DNA of 64,000 bases, from positions 1 through 64,000 of IMG/VR virus record IMGVR_UViG_3300050120_000255, one strand, 5' to 3'. A model generated the notes under the pieces. That model was not told where the DNA came from and made no database searches. It saw only the letters and a program-made list of their open reading frames with translations. Below are positions 23,733 to 33,285 of this stretch, one piece after another. This DNA comes from a virus. Position 1 is the first letter of the stretch; the number at the start of each line of letters is the position of its first letter. The position numbers and the translations under genes were made by a program.

Positions 23733-26700
23733 TCAATATCCTTCCACATCAATATTAAGTCCCGTGCGCGCCACCCCAACGCCTCCGTTGAGCACTTGCA
23801 CCTTGACGGATGACAGCGATAGCGCGCTGATCTGAAGCACGTCGCCAGCTTGGTTATTGAAGCTGACGTTGACGTAAGGCAGCGCCGCCGCGTTCGGGCC
23901 GCCGTTGAACGCGCCGGGGACTGATCCGCCGTCCGGTATGAACGTGATCGTCGTCCCTGCCGCTGCGACGCTGATATTTTGGTAATGATCAATCCGCGCC
24001 GGCACCGCGGCTTGAAAGCTGAAATTCACAAGAACCGGAATAACGTTGGTGTTGCTCGAGCTAAATCGAACCCTGAAATTCGCATACTGGCCTTGATAAT
24101 TGCCGGGAATGAATTTTTGCCACGGTGCCCATGTAATCCCTCCCGCTCCGTCGGAGATGCCAATCTGAACTTCAATAGAGCACAAGACGTATTGGATATT
24201 CTTCGCGCCGAAAACGTCAGTTTGCGCGAGAAAATCCGCAATACTGAGAATGTTGTCGTTAGCCCCGATTCCTGTCGCTAGCCAGGTTGCGTTGAGCGCG
24301 AGTACGCCAAAATATCCGAGGTTGACGATCTGACTAAGGGGAATCGTGTATAGGGCTTCCGCCAGAGGCCCCGCAGTCGCCGCGTCAAGCGCGAGGAATT
24401 GGTTCGGCGAAGCTCCGTCGACGACAATATTGCTTTTTGTGCCGGGCCATCCTTCTGCCTGCTGATCGCGTATGACGAGAGAATTGGCGATGAGCATATT
24501 GCCGGCAACAGACACGGGGGCTGACGGCAGACTCGTCGCGGTCAGACCAACGGCTGGCGAGCAATAAGCAGTCACATAGTAGGTTCCGGCGCCGAGCAGC
24601 AAGAACGGAGGGTGTGCGAGATCGCCGACCGTCTGCGCTCCTCCTGGTGAGGTTCCGCTCGTGACAAAATAGCGGATGTTCGGTCGAAAATCTGTCACTT
24701 CGTCCCACCACAATTCTTCGAATCCCGCAGAAAACACGGTACGAAGATTTTGAGGCGTCGCGATCTGGGAGAGCAGCGGCGATCCGGTGATCTTGTAGTT
24801 GTACGCCGGCACGCTGCTCAGTTCTTGACCGCCGCCGCCCCAGAGGTTGAACGAGATGAATTTCATGTAAACCGTAGAGCCGATATCAGTCGTCTTGTAC
24901 GGGGTCTTGAAGAGCGACACGTCGGCGCGCGTGAAAGGAACGCCCGCCGGATGAGCACCGATCGGAGATCCGTAGGCGCCACGCAATAGCGTCGTCAAAT
25001 TGTATTTGTTGGCCGCCGTGAGGGTCGCCGTCTGAAACGCGATAAACTCTCCATCCAGGTAGCAGATGGTGTCCGCCGCAACCAACGCTGCAGACGACAC
25101 AGAGACTAAGCCTCCTAAGCTTTCCGTCAGGTCGACGCCAAGCGTGCTGGTGCCGTCGATGGTCTGCCCCGTGTCGCTTTCAGTAACAGATGGAAGCGCG
25201 CTGGTTGTGGCGCCCATTCGGGCAACGCCGTTAATCGTTCCGGCGAGGGCGTACGTGATGTCGTCGGAAGAAATCCAAACGTCGCACCCTCCCCAAACGG
25301 TGATGTTCACGCCCGAGACCGCCGCCCACACCTCTAGCCCATTGGCGAGCGTATAGGGCGGTTCAAAGAATATCGGGGGGTTGACCAGGCCCGGATCAGC
25401 ATTCGTGTTCGGCGGGGGCGCCATCGCAGCCTGCGCACCATAGTTCGGCGCACCCAGCGTTCCGAACACTTCATCCGCGATAAAGCTGAGCGACCCATCC
25501 TGATTTTCGGTGATTTCAGTGATGCGCACCGCTTGGCGGAACATTCCCAATTGGGGATCGGTCAGCGTGACGATATCCATCGGGTCAAGCAGGACCGCCC
25601 AGGCGCCAAGGGTAAAGCCGTAGGTGCAAGCAATCTGCGCGCGATGAAGCTGCAAGCCAAGAGACTGCGCCGCCGCCGACTGGATGCAGAACATATCGAG
25701 CTGCTGCATGTCACTCGGACGGAAGACATTATAGGCGGCGATCGACCCCTCATCCCGGATCTCGACCGGCACAGACGCGTAGTATAGCCCGCGCTCCTGG
25801 TATGACCCGACCATCGAATTGATCATTTGCGAACGCGGCTTGCGGCTGATTGAAATAGGGGACTTACCCGCTGAATCGCCGGTGGATAGCGAACTTTGAT
25901 CGGGCATTAGATCATCGTCCGTCAGATCATAAATCGGACTCAAAGAAACGACATGCGTTCCAAAGGCCGAAGTAACCGTTTGATCGGTGTACGGCACCAA
26001 TTTTAGAACGCCAGAAGACCAAACGAACTCACTATTTGAGGCATGAGTTATTTTAATCAAAAATTGCTGCGCAGATGTTTGCGCAGTCAATGACACTGAC
26101 ATGAAAAGTCCAAGCGCCCGGCAATACATCCGGTAGTCGCTCAGATCTCCCAAGATATTGATTGGGAAAAGCGGCACGCCATATTCAACATTCGTCAGGA
26201 AATCGAATATGATGTCCGCAGGGTTCGCGTCGACGATGCCGGCGAAGCCGCCGCTTATCGGCGAGACTATCTCCGCGCTGATGTTGGTCAGCGATGACGA
26301 CTGTCCGAGATTGAGGTTCGATATGTTTATTGTGGCGTTGTTTCGATAGTTGAGCGACTGGCCCGGCTCCACGGAGTCCATATATCCCCATGTCCCCTGG
26401 ACACTCGAGCCATTGAAGCTGGTGATCGAACCCGGAATCATCCCGTTGCTGAAATAGTACGGGAAGAACTGCTGATACTGCCCGTAATAGATGCTCGGGA
26501 TGCTGTTTATGGGCCCTTCGCAGAACGAAAAGATGACCGAAACGTAATAGGTAAAGGTGCTTCCCTGGCCGCCCTTTCCGCCGCCGCCCCCACCACCACC
26601 TTTTCCTCCGCCCGATCCGCCGCTATTGCTGGTCGTGTAGTGAAAAAATCCATACCAGATGACGTTGCCCGAAACGCGCTGTTGCCCGTAGACGATCGGC

Positions 26701-26795
26701 ACCGGACGAGTCATCAGCGACGTCGTGAAGGACGTCAGCGAATAATCTGGACCCAGTTGCGTTACTTTGCTGCTTTTGGTTAGCCAATTTCCCAT
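23733..26795 (-). CDS. Tail hub/host-specificity protein (GTA-like, Phage-tail_3 type)
   Basis: 1020 residues. Starts MGNWLTKSSKVTQLG, followed by a Gly-rich linker at about residues 60-80 (GGGKGGGGGGGGKGG). The central part shows the baseplate-hub pattern (AQIACTYGFTLGAWAVLLDPMDIVTLTD; FIADEVFG) and later LTTLLRGAYGSPIGAHPAG, typical of the GTA/alphaproteobacterial hub. The C-terminal third is beta-rich, presumably fibre-binding. It would form the tail tip that opens on the cell surface. It follows NlpC, DUF2163 and DUF2460 genes, the conserved GTA order. Confidence 0.85.
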   Translation of the reverse strand: MGNWLTKSSKVTQLGPDYSLTSFTTSLMTRPVPIVYGQQRVSGNVIWYGFFHYTTSNSGGSGGGKGGGGGGGGKGGQGSTFTYYVSVIFSFCEGPINSIPSIYYGQYQQFFPYYFSNGMIPGSITSFNGSSVQGTWGYMDSVEPGQSLNYRNNATINISNLNLGQSSSLTNISAEIVSPISGGFAGIVDANPADIIFDFLTNVEYGVPLFPINILGDLSDYRMYCRALGLFMSVSLTAQTSAQQFLIKITHASNSEFVWSSGVLKLVPYTDQTVTSAFGTHVVSLSPIYDLTDDDLMPDQSSLSTGDSAGKSPISISRKPRSQMINSMVGSYQERGLYYASVPVEIRDEGSIAAYNVFRPSDMQQLDMFCIQSAAAQSLGLQLHRAQIACTYGFTLGAWAVLLDPMDIVTLTDPQLGMFRQAVRITEITENQDGSLSFIADEVFGTLGAPNYGAQAAMAPPPNTNADPGLVNPPIFFEPPYTLANGLEVWAAVSGVNITVWGGCDVWISSDDITYALAGTINGVARMGATTSALPSVTESDTGQTIDGTSTLGVDLTESLGGLVSVSSAALVAADTICYLDGEFIAFQTATLTAANKYNLTTLLRGAYGSPIGAHPAGVPFTRADVSLFKTPYKTTDIGSTVYMKFISFNLWGGGGQELSSVPAYNYKITGSPLLSQIATPQNLRTVFSAGFEELWWDEVTDFRPNIRYFVTSGTSPGGAQTVGDLAHPPFLLLGAGTYYVTAYCSPAVGLTATSLPSAPVSVAGNMLIANSLVIRDQQAEGWPGTKSNIVVDGASPNQFLALDAATAGPLAEALYTIPLSQIVNLGYFGVLALNATWLATGIGANDNILSIADFLAQTDVFGAKNIQYVLCSIEVQIGISDGAGGITWAPWQKFIPGNYQGQYANFRVRFSSSNTNVIPVLVNFSFQAAVPARIDHYQNISVAAAGTTITFIPDGGSVPGAFNGGPNAAALPYVNVSFNNQAGDVLQISALSLSSVKVQVLNGGVGVARTGLNIDVEGY

Positions 26796-26796
26796 T

Positions 26797-27255
26797 TTAA
26801 TGCGACTTGATGACTGAGAAAAATTTAGCGGGGGTGTTGTAAAGTTCGCCGTCTCTTCCGCCGCTGCGGATCACCGATCCAGCGCTTTTGTAGGCATGCA
26901 CGATTTCAGAACTCCATTTCACAATGAACGCGCCGTGCGCATAGCAGCGGCCTATTTTGTAGAGCACTATGTCGCCGGCTAAAGCTTCCGACTCAGCGAT
27001 CTCTCGGCCGCGCCTGAGAACGTAGCCCATGAATTTTTCTTCACTCCGATGAAGAAACCACTGAGGAGAGTAAGGCTCGATTTCGAGCGGCTCGATCGCA
27101 CCCGCCTCTGACAGGACACAATTCAAAAGATTGGCGCAATCGACGCCAACGCCTTTGAGGGCAGCTCCGTCATGGAAAGGCGTCGATATCCAAGAGCGCG
27201 CCGTCGCGACGATGTGCTCTCTCAATTGTATCTCTGTCATACCGTCGTCCATCAC
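26797..27255 (-). CDS. NlpC/P60-type tail peptidase
   Basis: 152 residues. Catalytic Cys in GVDCANLLNC and His in YAHGAFIV, with W-x-TPFHDGAALKG before the Cys, as in the GTA cell-wall peptidase. It cuts peptidoglycan peptides during DNA entry. The start overlaps the DUF2163 stop by 4 bp and the hub starts 2 bp after its stop. Confidence 0.85.
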   Translation of the reverse strand: MMDDGMTEIQLREHIVATARSWISTPFHDGAALKGVGVDCANLLNCVLSEAGAIEPLEIEPYSPQWFLHRSEEKFMGYVLRRGREIAESEALAGDIVLYKIGRCYAHGAFIVKWSSEIVHAYKSAGSVIRSGGRDGELYNTPAKFFSVIKSH

Positions 27256-28193
27256 ATGACCTGCTCCGGCGGAGGAATGAAAGGAAAGCCTCCGAAATTT
27301 TCTTTGTTGTTGACGGCTTCACAAGTCGCCAAAGTCTTGTTGCAACCGGGGAATATTGTGAAGGTGTCTCCTGCTGAGACCGCATAATTGAACGGGTTTA
27401 TTAGCGCGAGAGTTTTGGCTCCGTCCCAATTGGAAATGGTTCGCTGCAACCCCTCATTTTTACCGCTCGTCATGAGGATGCGTCCAAGGGTGTAAGTCCC
27501 GAAGCCCGTTGGCGCCGAGAGTGTGGCAAGGATGGATATCTGCGTCGAACCGGCAAGCACAGATCCATTTTTCGCAAAGGCCGCTGCGCTGAGCGTGCAT
27601 CCCGTGTCAAACAATGTGTGTCGGCACGCAGGCTGATAATAGTTGCGCGGCATGTTGATCGATAGGAGTTGCCTCAAGTCGCCTACGTCGCAAAACACTT
27701 CGCTGGTTGAGACGGAGACGTCCATAAGCAGACCGGAGAAAATGGTTATGGCCCCGATGGGGACGGCGCCCGCCGGAGGGATCGGATATGTCGGGCCCGG
27801 TGCGCTAAAGAAAGCCCGCTGCACCGTGACGGCCGATCCATCGAGCGCGCCAGCCCGCGCGGCGGCGAGCCATGGAGTGTTCCCGATCAGGTCCGGGAAG
27901 GTCGCTCCCGTTATGTCGTCTTGCGCCCTGGGAAACACCGAAAACGACCAACGATCGACGTCAAGGCCGATCTTCCAATGTCCCAGCGCTCTTTGCCCAT
28001 TTGTGTCAAATCGCGGACCTTTGCTGACGAAGGTCACGCCGGTAAGAAAAATGTCAAAATCCGAAGTCGTGTAATAGAGGTTCGATCCGCCCGCGAGGGC
28101 GAAGGTGTAAAGCTCCCAAAAACAGGCGGACCCCCCGATATTCGAGCGGAACGTGTTCATGAGATCGATGAGACTTGATGAAGCTGGTTTCAT
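27252..28193 (-). CDS. DUF2163 tail protein (GTA-like distal tail/hub connector)
   Basis: 313 residues from ATG 28193, chosen because it forms an ATGA overlap with the DUF2460 stop. Diagnostic C-terminal segments: YYQPACRHTLFDTGCTL and PGCNKTLATCEAVNNKENFG, with conserved Cys that may bind an iron-sulphur cluster in GTA relatives. Forms part of the tail-tip complex between distal tail protein and hub. Confidence 0.85.
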   Translation of the reverse strand: MKPASSSLIDLMNTFRSNIGGSACFWELYTFALAGGSNLYYTTSDFDIFLTGVTFVSKGPRFDTNGQRALGHWKIGLDVDRWSFSVFPRAQDDITGATFPDLIGNTPWLAAARAGALDGSAVTVQRAFFSAPGPTYPIPPAGAVPIGAITIFSGLLMDVSVSTSEVFCDVGDLRQLLSINMPRNYYQPACRHTLFDTGCTLSAAAFAKNGSVLAGSTQISILATLSAPTGFGTYTLGRILMTSGKNEGLQRTISNWDGAKTLALINPFNYAVSAGDTFTIFPGCNKTLATCEAVNNKENFGGFPFIPPPEQVM

Positions 28194-28792
28194 AAAATGA
28201 CGCTCGTAAATGAGATTTTCTTTGCTTCCCAAAGGCCGACCATGAAGTTGCTGAAGTCCACTTTGTCGTCATCAAAGCGGCAGAGCCAATTGAACGATCC
28301 GGTCCAAGTCAGCGCCGCTCCGTGCGCGGGCGCGACCATGAACACGACCGCGCCGGAAACGCTGATCACGTAGTCCGTTCCCAGCGCCATAGCGGTCCCG
28401 TTGACAAAGATCGTCGGGGAACCGGTCGGGAGATAAACAGGCTCGACGAAGCCGCCAATCGCTCGCAAGATCTGAAAGGTGAGAGACACGCCGTCGCCAG
28501 TCCCGAATAGTTGCGTCGTGGCGCTGTTGTCCTCTGAATCCGTGTATCCAAAGGTGTAGGCGCGGCCGAGCACAGAAGCGTAGAATCCCGCCAGAGTCTG
28601 CATTTCAAGAAACGCCGCCGACGAGCGAAGCATCTCAAAATCAATCGTCCACTGCCATTTCGGAGTGATGCGCTTTGGATACGTGGTTTGCTTTCCGTTG
28701 ATGGATTCGTGGACCACTGTGTCAAAGGTTGGCCCCGAACGCCCGATCGGAAATGTCAGCCCAGGGAACGACGGAAATGTCTGCACTGCCAT
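28190..28792 (-). CDS. DUF2460 distal tail protein
   Basis: 200 residues. FPSFPGLTFPIGRSGPTFDT start, FEMLRSSAAFLEMQTLAGFY, VYLPTGSPTIFVNGTAM and a final FDDDKVDFSNFMVGLWEA match the DUF2460/TIGR02217 family, the GTA distal tail protein that joins the tube to the hub. Placed 3 bp after the tape measure gene. Confidence 0.88.
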   Translation of the reverse strand: MAVQTFPSFPGLTFPIGRSGPTFDTVVHESINGKQTTYPKRITPKWQWTIDFEMLRSSAAFLEMQTLAGFYASVLGRAYTFGYTDSEDNSATTQLFGTGDGVSLTFQILRAIGGFVEPVYLPTGSPTIFVNGTAMALGTDYVISVSGAVVFMVAPAHGAALTWTGSFNWLCRFDDDKVDFSNFMVGLWEAKKISFTSVIL

Positions 28793-28795
28793 TGA

Positions 28796-31700
28796 TCAAT
28801 ATCCGCTCGGTCGAAGGGAAGGATTTTTGCTAAACTGATCTCCGACCATTTTTGCGATCTCCCTGCCGTGGGCGCGAATGGTGTCCAGAGAAGATCCAGG
28901 TGCGGCGTTGTAATGGACGTGAACCGTATGGCCTCCGCCGGAGCTTCCACCCCCGCCGCCTGACAGCGCGCTACGCATCGAGTCGGCATGGCTCGCCGGG
29001 ACGATCATTTCGCCTTTGTGGACTTGGGCGATCATGTCGCTCGGGAGTTTCCACGCGCCGACCGCAAATGATCCAGCCGCCGCTGCGACCGTTGCCTCCC
29101 CAGCGGCGGCAGGGCCAATAGCCGCTGGCCCCATAACGGGGGATAGAAAGCCGAAGATGCCCGCAAACGTCTCACCAGCGCTTGCCATAATTGACTTGGT
29201 TATACTTGCGATAGTCACTGCGGCAGATGTTGCCGCCCCGGCCCCTTCACTCGCCGTTCGCGCCGCGGTTCCGGAGGCAACCGCTGCGGTCTTCGTCGCT
29301 TCCCCCGTCGTGGTCGCCATGACCATGATCGCCTGTTTCGCAAGCCAATCGGCGACCATCTTCGCCGCCGCTTGCACGAACGAACTTTCGATCGAGGTGG
29401 CGATGCCTTTCAGCGCGCTGCCGGCGGTCTCCGTGTGGTTGACGATTCCCACGAAAGCACTTGCAGCGGTCGAACCAGCTTTTTCGAACGCCTTCTCATA
29501 GGATTCAGCGATCGCTTGAGCGCTCTGCAAATTAACTTTGTTGATCTGCAGAGCGCTCTGGGCGGCGGACTCCTGCATTTTCTTTTGGGCGGCGTCGAAT
29601 TGGGTAGTGCCCTGCCCCCAGATCGTCATGAGGGACTGGTAGTGCGCCTGCTCTTGCGCAAGCTCTTGCTGCAGGACAGCCGTCTCCTGGGAGGCCCCCT
29701 GCTGCTGGGAAAGCTGCTTGGTCTTGGTCTCTTCGCGGATCAGCGCCATCTTCTCTTCAGACGCTTTCTGCGCAGCGTTGAAGCTCACGTCTTCAGTGTC
29801 GGTCGCGGTTTTCGCGGTAGCGCCCTCGTAGGTGTCCTGCGCCGTCTTGACCTGCCCTTGCGCAGCGGAGTTCCGCGGATCTCTTTTGTCGGAATATTGC
29901 TGAAGGGTCAGGTTCGCCGACGCGATCTGCGCATCGCGAAGCTGCTTCGGATCGTTGCTGCCTGTCTTGACCGACGTCACGGCCAAATCCGCGATAGCCT
30001 TCCGACTCTCGTAGATCTTTTCGTTCAACGCCGCCTGATCGTTCGACGCTTGCTCCTGCGCCTTGTTGATCGTCGCTTGGCTGGCGCCGGCAGCCTGCAA
30101 CTCCACAAGATAAGTTTGCGAGGCCGCCGCTTTTTGCCGAGCTGCCTCAACCGGAGCAACGGCCGCTTCCGCGTTCTGTTTCGCCAGAGCCAATTCTGCG
30201 AGTTGGGTCGCGCTGCCGCCAGCACGCAGATCATTTTGGGTCTTGATCGATTCGTTGATCTTCTGCTGTTGATCCTGCGTATCGGCCAGGGCATCGTTGA
30301 TATTGTTTGTCGACGCTCCACTCGTGACGTTGGCCGCCTCTTGCTGACGTCGACTCGCATTCACGCCACCGTTGTCGCCCGTGTGCGCGAGGATGGAGCT
30401 CGATATCCCCGTGTCGCTGCCGGTCCGCGCCGCGCTCGCGACGTCAGACGGTAAATGGCCGTAGTTATATTGGATCGACGTCAGCGAAGCTTTGGCTTGG
30501 TCAGAGAGCTTTGCCCACGCTTCGCCGACCTGCGTCGCCGCGGCCGTCGCCGACTCTGCCACGCGCCGGGAAAGATCCCGCTGCGCATCCTCCTCCGTCG
30601 TCGTGGTATCGGCGGTGACATTGTGAACGCCGCCGCTTTTATCAGTCGTCGTGTCGGACCCGTAGCCGGCGCGGAAATGATTCACATCCCATTTTGCCTG
30701 GGGCTGGAAGCCTTCGAACCCTTTGATCATGGAAGTCGCATCGCCGGTCTCGGCGGTGCTCCCCATCTGGTTCGCGCCGCCACCCGCCTGCCCGATGCGC
30801 TGAAGCGCCGTGCGAAGCGTGTTGGCCTTGTCGATGTTCTCTTGGAGCTGCGCCGACAGTGGGTTGTCTTTGACGGCGATCGAATTCGCCGCCGCAACCA
30901 CCTGCTGTAACGATGGGGCGAGTTTACGCGCGGCGTCCGCGGCGGCGTCTAATTCTCCCGCGGTCTTGTGGGCCTCATCTGTAAATTTTCCAGTGGCATT
31001 TCCCGCGATGCCGGCCGACAGCCCCAACGACTTGAACACGTTGATCGAGTCGATGAATTTCTCGAGGCCGCTCGTGTGAACGGCGGTGAGATCTTTGTGG
31101 GCTTCGGCGGCTTGCTCGGTGACGCGGGCAAGGGCGCCAACGAAAATCGCGAGCTGCTGTTGCTGGTTGCCGGACGCCGCCGCCGCTGCCATCATGTTCG
31201 ATTCAGCAGCGGTCACTCCGCCCAAGGAATCGATCAGCGCAAGACCAGCGGTCGCAGGTTTGGTGAACGCCGCGGACATGGCATCCGTGGCGGCCGGGAT
31301 GTCGGAGTGCATCATGTCTGCCACAGTCTGGATGCTGTGCGACAGCCCAGATCCGAGCAAATTGCCCGCGTCGTTCATTTTGAGAACGGCGGCCGTAAAT
31401 TTATTCGCTGAATCGGACGATTGGTCCGGCAGCTTGTTCACTACGTCGAAATCAGATTTCGCCGACCCGAACGAATTGTTCGCGTTACCCGTCGAGTTTG
31501 ACTGAACCAAGAGGCCGTTGATGTTGTTTTTGGCCTCTTGAGCTTTGTAGCTGAAATACGCCGCCGCGCCGGCCGCCGTAAGGAACCCAGCCGACAGGCT
31601 GAGGATGCCGGCATTGCTCGCGAGGAAAGCGACGCCGATGCCGCGCGCCTGATAGGCTAGGTTCGCCAAGGAGCCGTACATCTGGCCCCAGCGCCCTGAC

Positions 31701-32983
31701 AACGCTTCATCGGTAACGGCATGCAAGCTGCGCACGAGGCCGCCCATGCCAACCATGCCGGCGCGCGCCGCGCTCGCTGCGGAATTGACCGCCGACGGAA
31801 TCGTCGCAGTGGCGATAGCCATAGCCGAGGCGGCGGCGCCGGCGGAGGACATACCCCTTGCGACGACATCCATCGCCTCCCGCGCCGAAGCGACGTTTCT
31901 CGCGGCGATGCCCGCCTGGGTCATCCCCTCAATGACGGTGATCGTCTCTGCGCCGAAGACGGCCGCGGATTCTCGTGCGGACTTGAATGACAATCCCGCT
32001 GATTCAGTGTTCCGAATCAGCGCGCCAAATTGCGATCCCGAAAGTGTGGCGACGGACCCGCCGACGTCACCTAGCGCCGCTTCGAAAACCGAGGCACTCT
32101 CCTTAGCTGAGGCGAAAGATTGCCGCTGTGTGGCAAGCGAGGCGACTAGTGCCCCGAATTGCGATCCCGAAAGCGTGGCGACGGACCCGCCGACGTCACC
32201 TAGCGCGGCTTCGAAAACCGAGGCGCTCTCTTTGGCGGACTTGAATGTCAATCCCGCTGATTCAGTATTTCGGACCAGTGCCCCGAATTGCGTTCCCGAA
32301 AGTGTGGCGACGGACCCGCCGACGTCACCTAGCGCCGCTTCGAAAACCGAGGCGGATTCCTGGGCGGACTTGAATGACAATCCCGCTGATTCAGTGTTTC
32401 GGACCAGTGCCCCGAATTGCGTTCCCGAAAGTGTGGCGACGGACCCGCCGACGTCACCTAGCGCCGCTTCGAAAACCGAGGCACTCTCCTTAGCTGAGGC
32501 GAAAGATTGCCGCTGTGTGGCAAGCGAGGCGACTAGTGCTCCGAAGTCGGAAGCGGCTAATGTGCGAACAGAAGCTCCGATCGCCGCGTTCGCAACGGCC
32601 GCTTCAGCCGCCGTCGCTCCCTGCGTCGCAAGAGCAGACGCGAAAGTCGCGGCGCTGCTCCGAGCGGATTGGAAATTACGATCAAGTCCGTTGGTTTGAT
32701 TGATGAACTCTTGGATGCCGCCGGCGCCCGCCGATGCGGTGGCCACCTCCGAAATGCTCGCCTTCAAGGCGTCCATTTTGGACTTAACCCCGTCGAGGGT
32801 AGCGTTAAGAGTTCCGAGGCGGGAAATTATACCGGAATCAGTAGCCGCGCCAAGGGCGATAGCGCCATCCGCCATATCGCGGATGGCCTTTGTGGTGACA
32901 CGGATCTGAGCGGCGGTGATGTCCATCTGCGCTTGCAGAGTGGATGAATCCGCGCCGATGGAAATCCGAATGTCATCCGCCAT
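28796..32983 (-). CDS. Tape measure protein with embedded lysozyme domain and tandem repeats
   Basis: 1395 residues; it sets tail length and is expelled with DNA. Residues about 145-320 consist of 43-residue repeats (ESASVFEAALGDVGGSVATL...). A hydrophobic helix lies near residue 490. Residues about 745-890 form a T4-lysozyme-like (GH24) domain: MIKGFEGFQPQAKWDVNHFRAGYG with the catalytic Glu, then KASLTSIQYNYGHLP and GVNASRRQQEA. A long coiled coil follows, then hydrophobic segments and a C-terminus ending in HVHYNAAPGSS. The lysozyme domain should cut peptidoglycan as the tail penetrates. Flanked by tail chaperone and distal tail genes. Confidence 0.92.
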   Translation of the reverse strand: MADDIRISIGADSSTLQAQMDITAAQIRVTTKAIRDMADGAIALGAATDSGIISRLGTLNATLDGVKSKMDALKASISEVATASAGAGGIQEFINQTNGLDRNFQSARSSAATFASALATQGATAAEAAVANAAIGASVRTLAASDFGALVASLATQRQSFASAKESASVFEAALGDVGGSVATLSGTQFGALVRNTESAGLSFKSAQESASVFEAALGDVGGSVATLSGTQFGALVRNTESAGLTFKSAKESASVFEAALGDVGGSVATLSGSQFGALVASLATQRQSFASAKESASVFEAALGDVGGSVATLSGSQFGALIRNTESAGLSFKSARESAAVFGAETITVIEGMTQAGIAARNVASAREAMDVVARGMSSAGAAASAMAIATATIPSAVNSAASAARAGMVGMGGLVRSLHAVTDEALSGRWGQMYGSLANLAYQARGIGVAFLASNAGILSLSAGFLTAAGAAAYFSYKAQEAKNNINGLLVQSNSTGNANNSFGSAKSDFDVVNKLPDQSSDSANKFTAAVLKMNDAGNLLGSGLSHSIQTVADMMHSDIPAATDAMSAAFTKPATAGLALIDSLGGVTAAESNMMAAAAASGNQQQQLAIFVGALARVTEQAAEAHKDLTAVHTSGLEKFIDSINVFKSLGLSAGIAGNATGKFTDEAHKTAGELDAAADAARKLAPSLQQVVAAANSIAVKDNPLSAQLQENIDKANTLRTALQRIGQAGGGANQMGSTAETGDATSMIKGFEGFQPQAKWDVNHFRAGYGSDTTTDKSGGVHNVTADTTTTEEDAQRDLSRRVAESATAAATQVGEAWAKLSDQAKASLTSIQYNYGHLPSDVASAARTGSDTGISSSILAHTGDNGGVNASRRQQEAANVTSGASTNNINDALADTQDQQQKINESIKTQNDLRAGGSATQLAELALAKQNAEAAVAPVEAARQKAAASQTYLVELQAAGASQATINKAQEQASNDQAALNEKIYESRKAIADLAVTSVKTGSNDPKQLRDAQIASANLTLQQYSDKRDPRNSAAQGQVKTAQDTYEGATAKTATDTEDVSFNAAQKASEEKMALIREETKTKQLSQQQGASQETAVLQQELAQEQAHYQSLMTIWGQGTTQFDAAQKKMQESAAQSALQINKVNLQSAQAIAESYEKAFEKAGSTAASAFVGIVNHTETAGSALKGIATSIESSFVQAAAKMVADWLAKQAIMVMATTTGEATKTAAVASGTAARTASEGAGAATSAAVTIASITKSIMASAGETFAGIFGFLSPVMGPAAIGPAAAGEATVAAAAGSFAVGAWKLPSDMIAQVHKGEMIVPASHADSMRSALSGGGGGSSGGGHTVHVHYNAAPGSSLDTIRAHGREIAKMVGDQFSKNPSLRPSGY
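32032..32547. repeat. Four tandem 129-bp repeats inside the tape measure gene
   Basis: The word GCG(A/T)TCCCGAAAG recurs at 32032, 32161, 32290 and 32419, exactly 129 bp apart (43 codons). Copies are nearly identical over about 90 bp, while the remainder alternates between two versions (SLATQRQSFASAKES and RNTESAGLSFKSAQES), a sign of unequal crossing-over. Copy number would change tail length. Confidence 0.9.
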
Positions 32984-32991
32984 TTTAGTCC

Positions 32992-33285
32992 CTATGTCGC
33001 CGTCTTAATTCCCGCGAGCGACGCCTCGAGGTCTTTGATCCATTTCTGCTGGCGCAACTGATCCGATGGGAGGTTGTTGCGAGGAGCTTTCTTCAGCCTG
33101 GGGACCCGCTTGAGGTGGACCGCCGCGAGGATCTCGTTTGCTGGGGGGTTGTCGCCCCAATATTCAAGGAGAAGCTGCAGGTCGAAAACGGTCATGTCAT
33201 CGACCTGCTCGTATGAGCGGCCTGCGGCTATCAGGCGACCATAGGTAAGGCGCCAGAAGGCTTCCCTATCTAGGCCGCCTTCTCT
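32992..33285 (-). CDS. Tail assembly chaperone, frameshifted T-like extension
   Basis: The frame ends at 32992 and is open upstream past its first ATG (33195) into the end of the preceding gene: REGGLDREAFWRLTYGRL, RSYEQVDD, then MTVFDLQLLLEYWGDNPP. This upstream part is clearly protein-like (LTYGRLIAAGRSYEQV). The frame is -1 relative to the upstream gene, matching the G/GT arrangement of tail chaperones that precede tape measure genes. So the main product is probably a fusion made by a -1 ribosomal frameshift near 33285-33291, not a separate 67-aa protein. Confidence 0.65.
   Translation of the reverse strand, partial: REGGLDREAFWRLTYGRLIAAGRSYEQVDDMTVFDLQLLLEYWGDNPPANEILAAVHLKRVPRLKKAPRNNLPSDQLRQQKWIKDLEASLAGIKTAT

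Noticed and set aside
29372-30454. 360-codon rightward frame opposite the tape measure gene
   Set aside because: Leu/Arg-rich antisense shadow; the lysozyme domain and coiled coil are clearly on the other strand.
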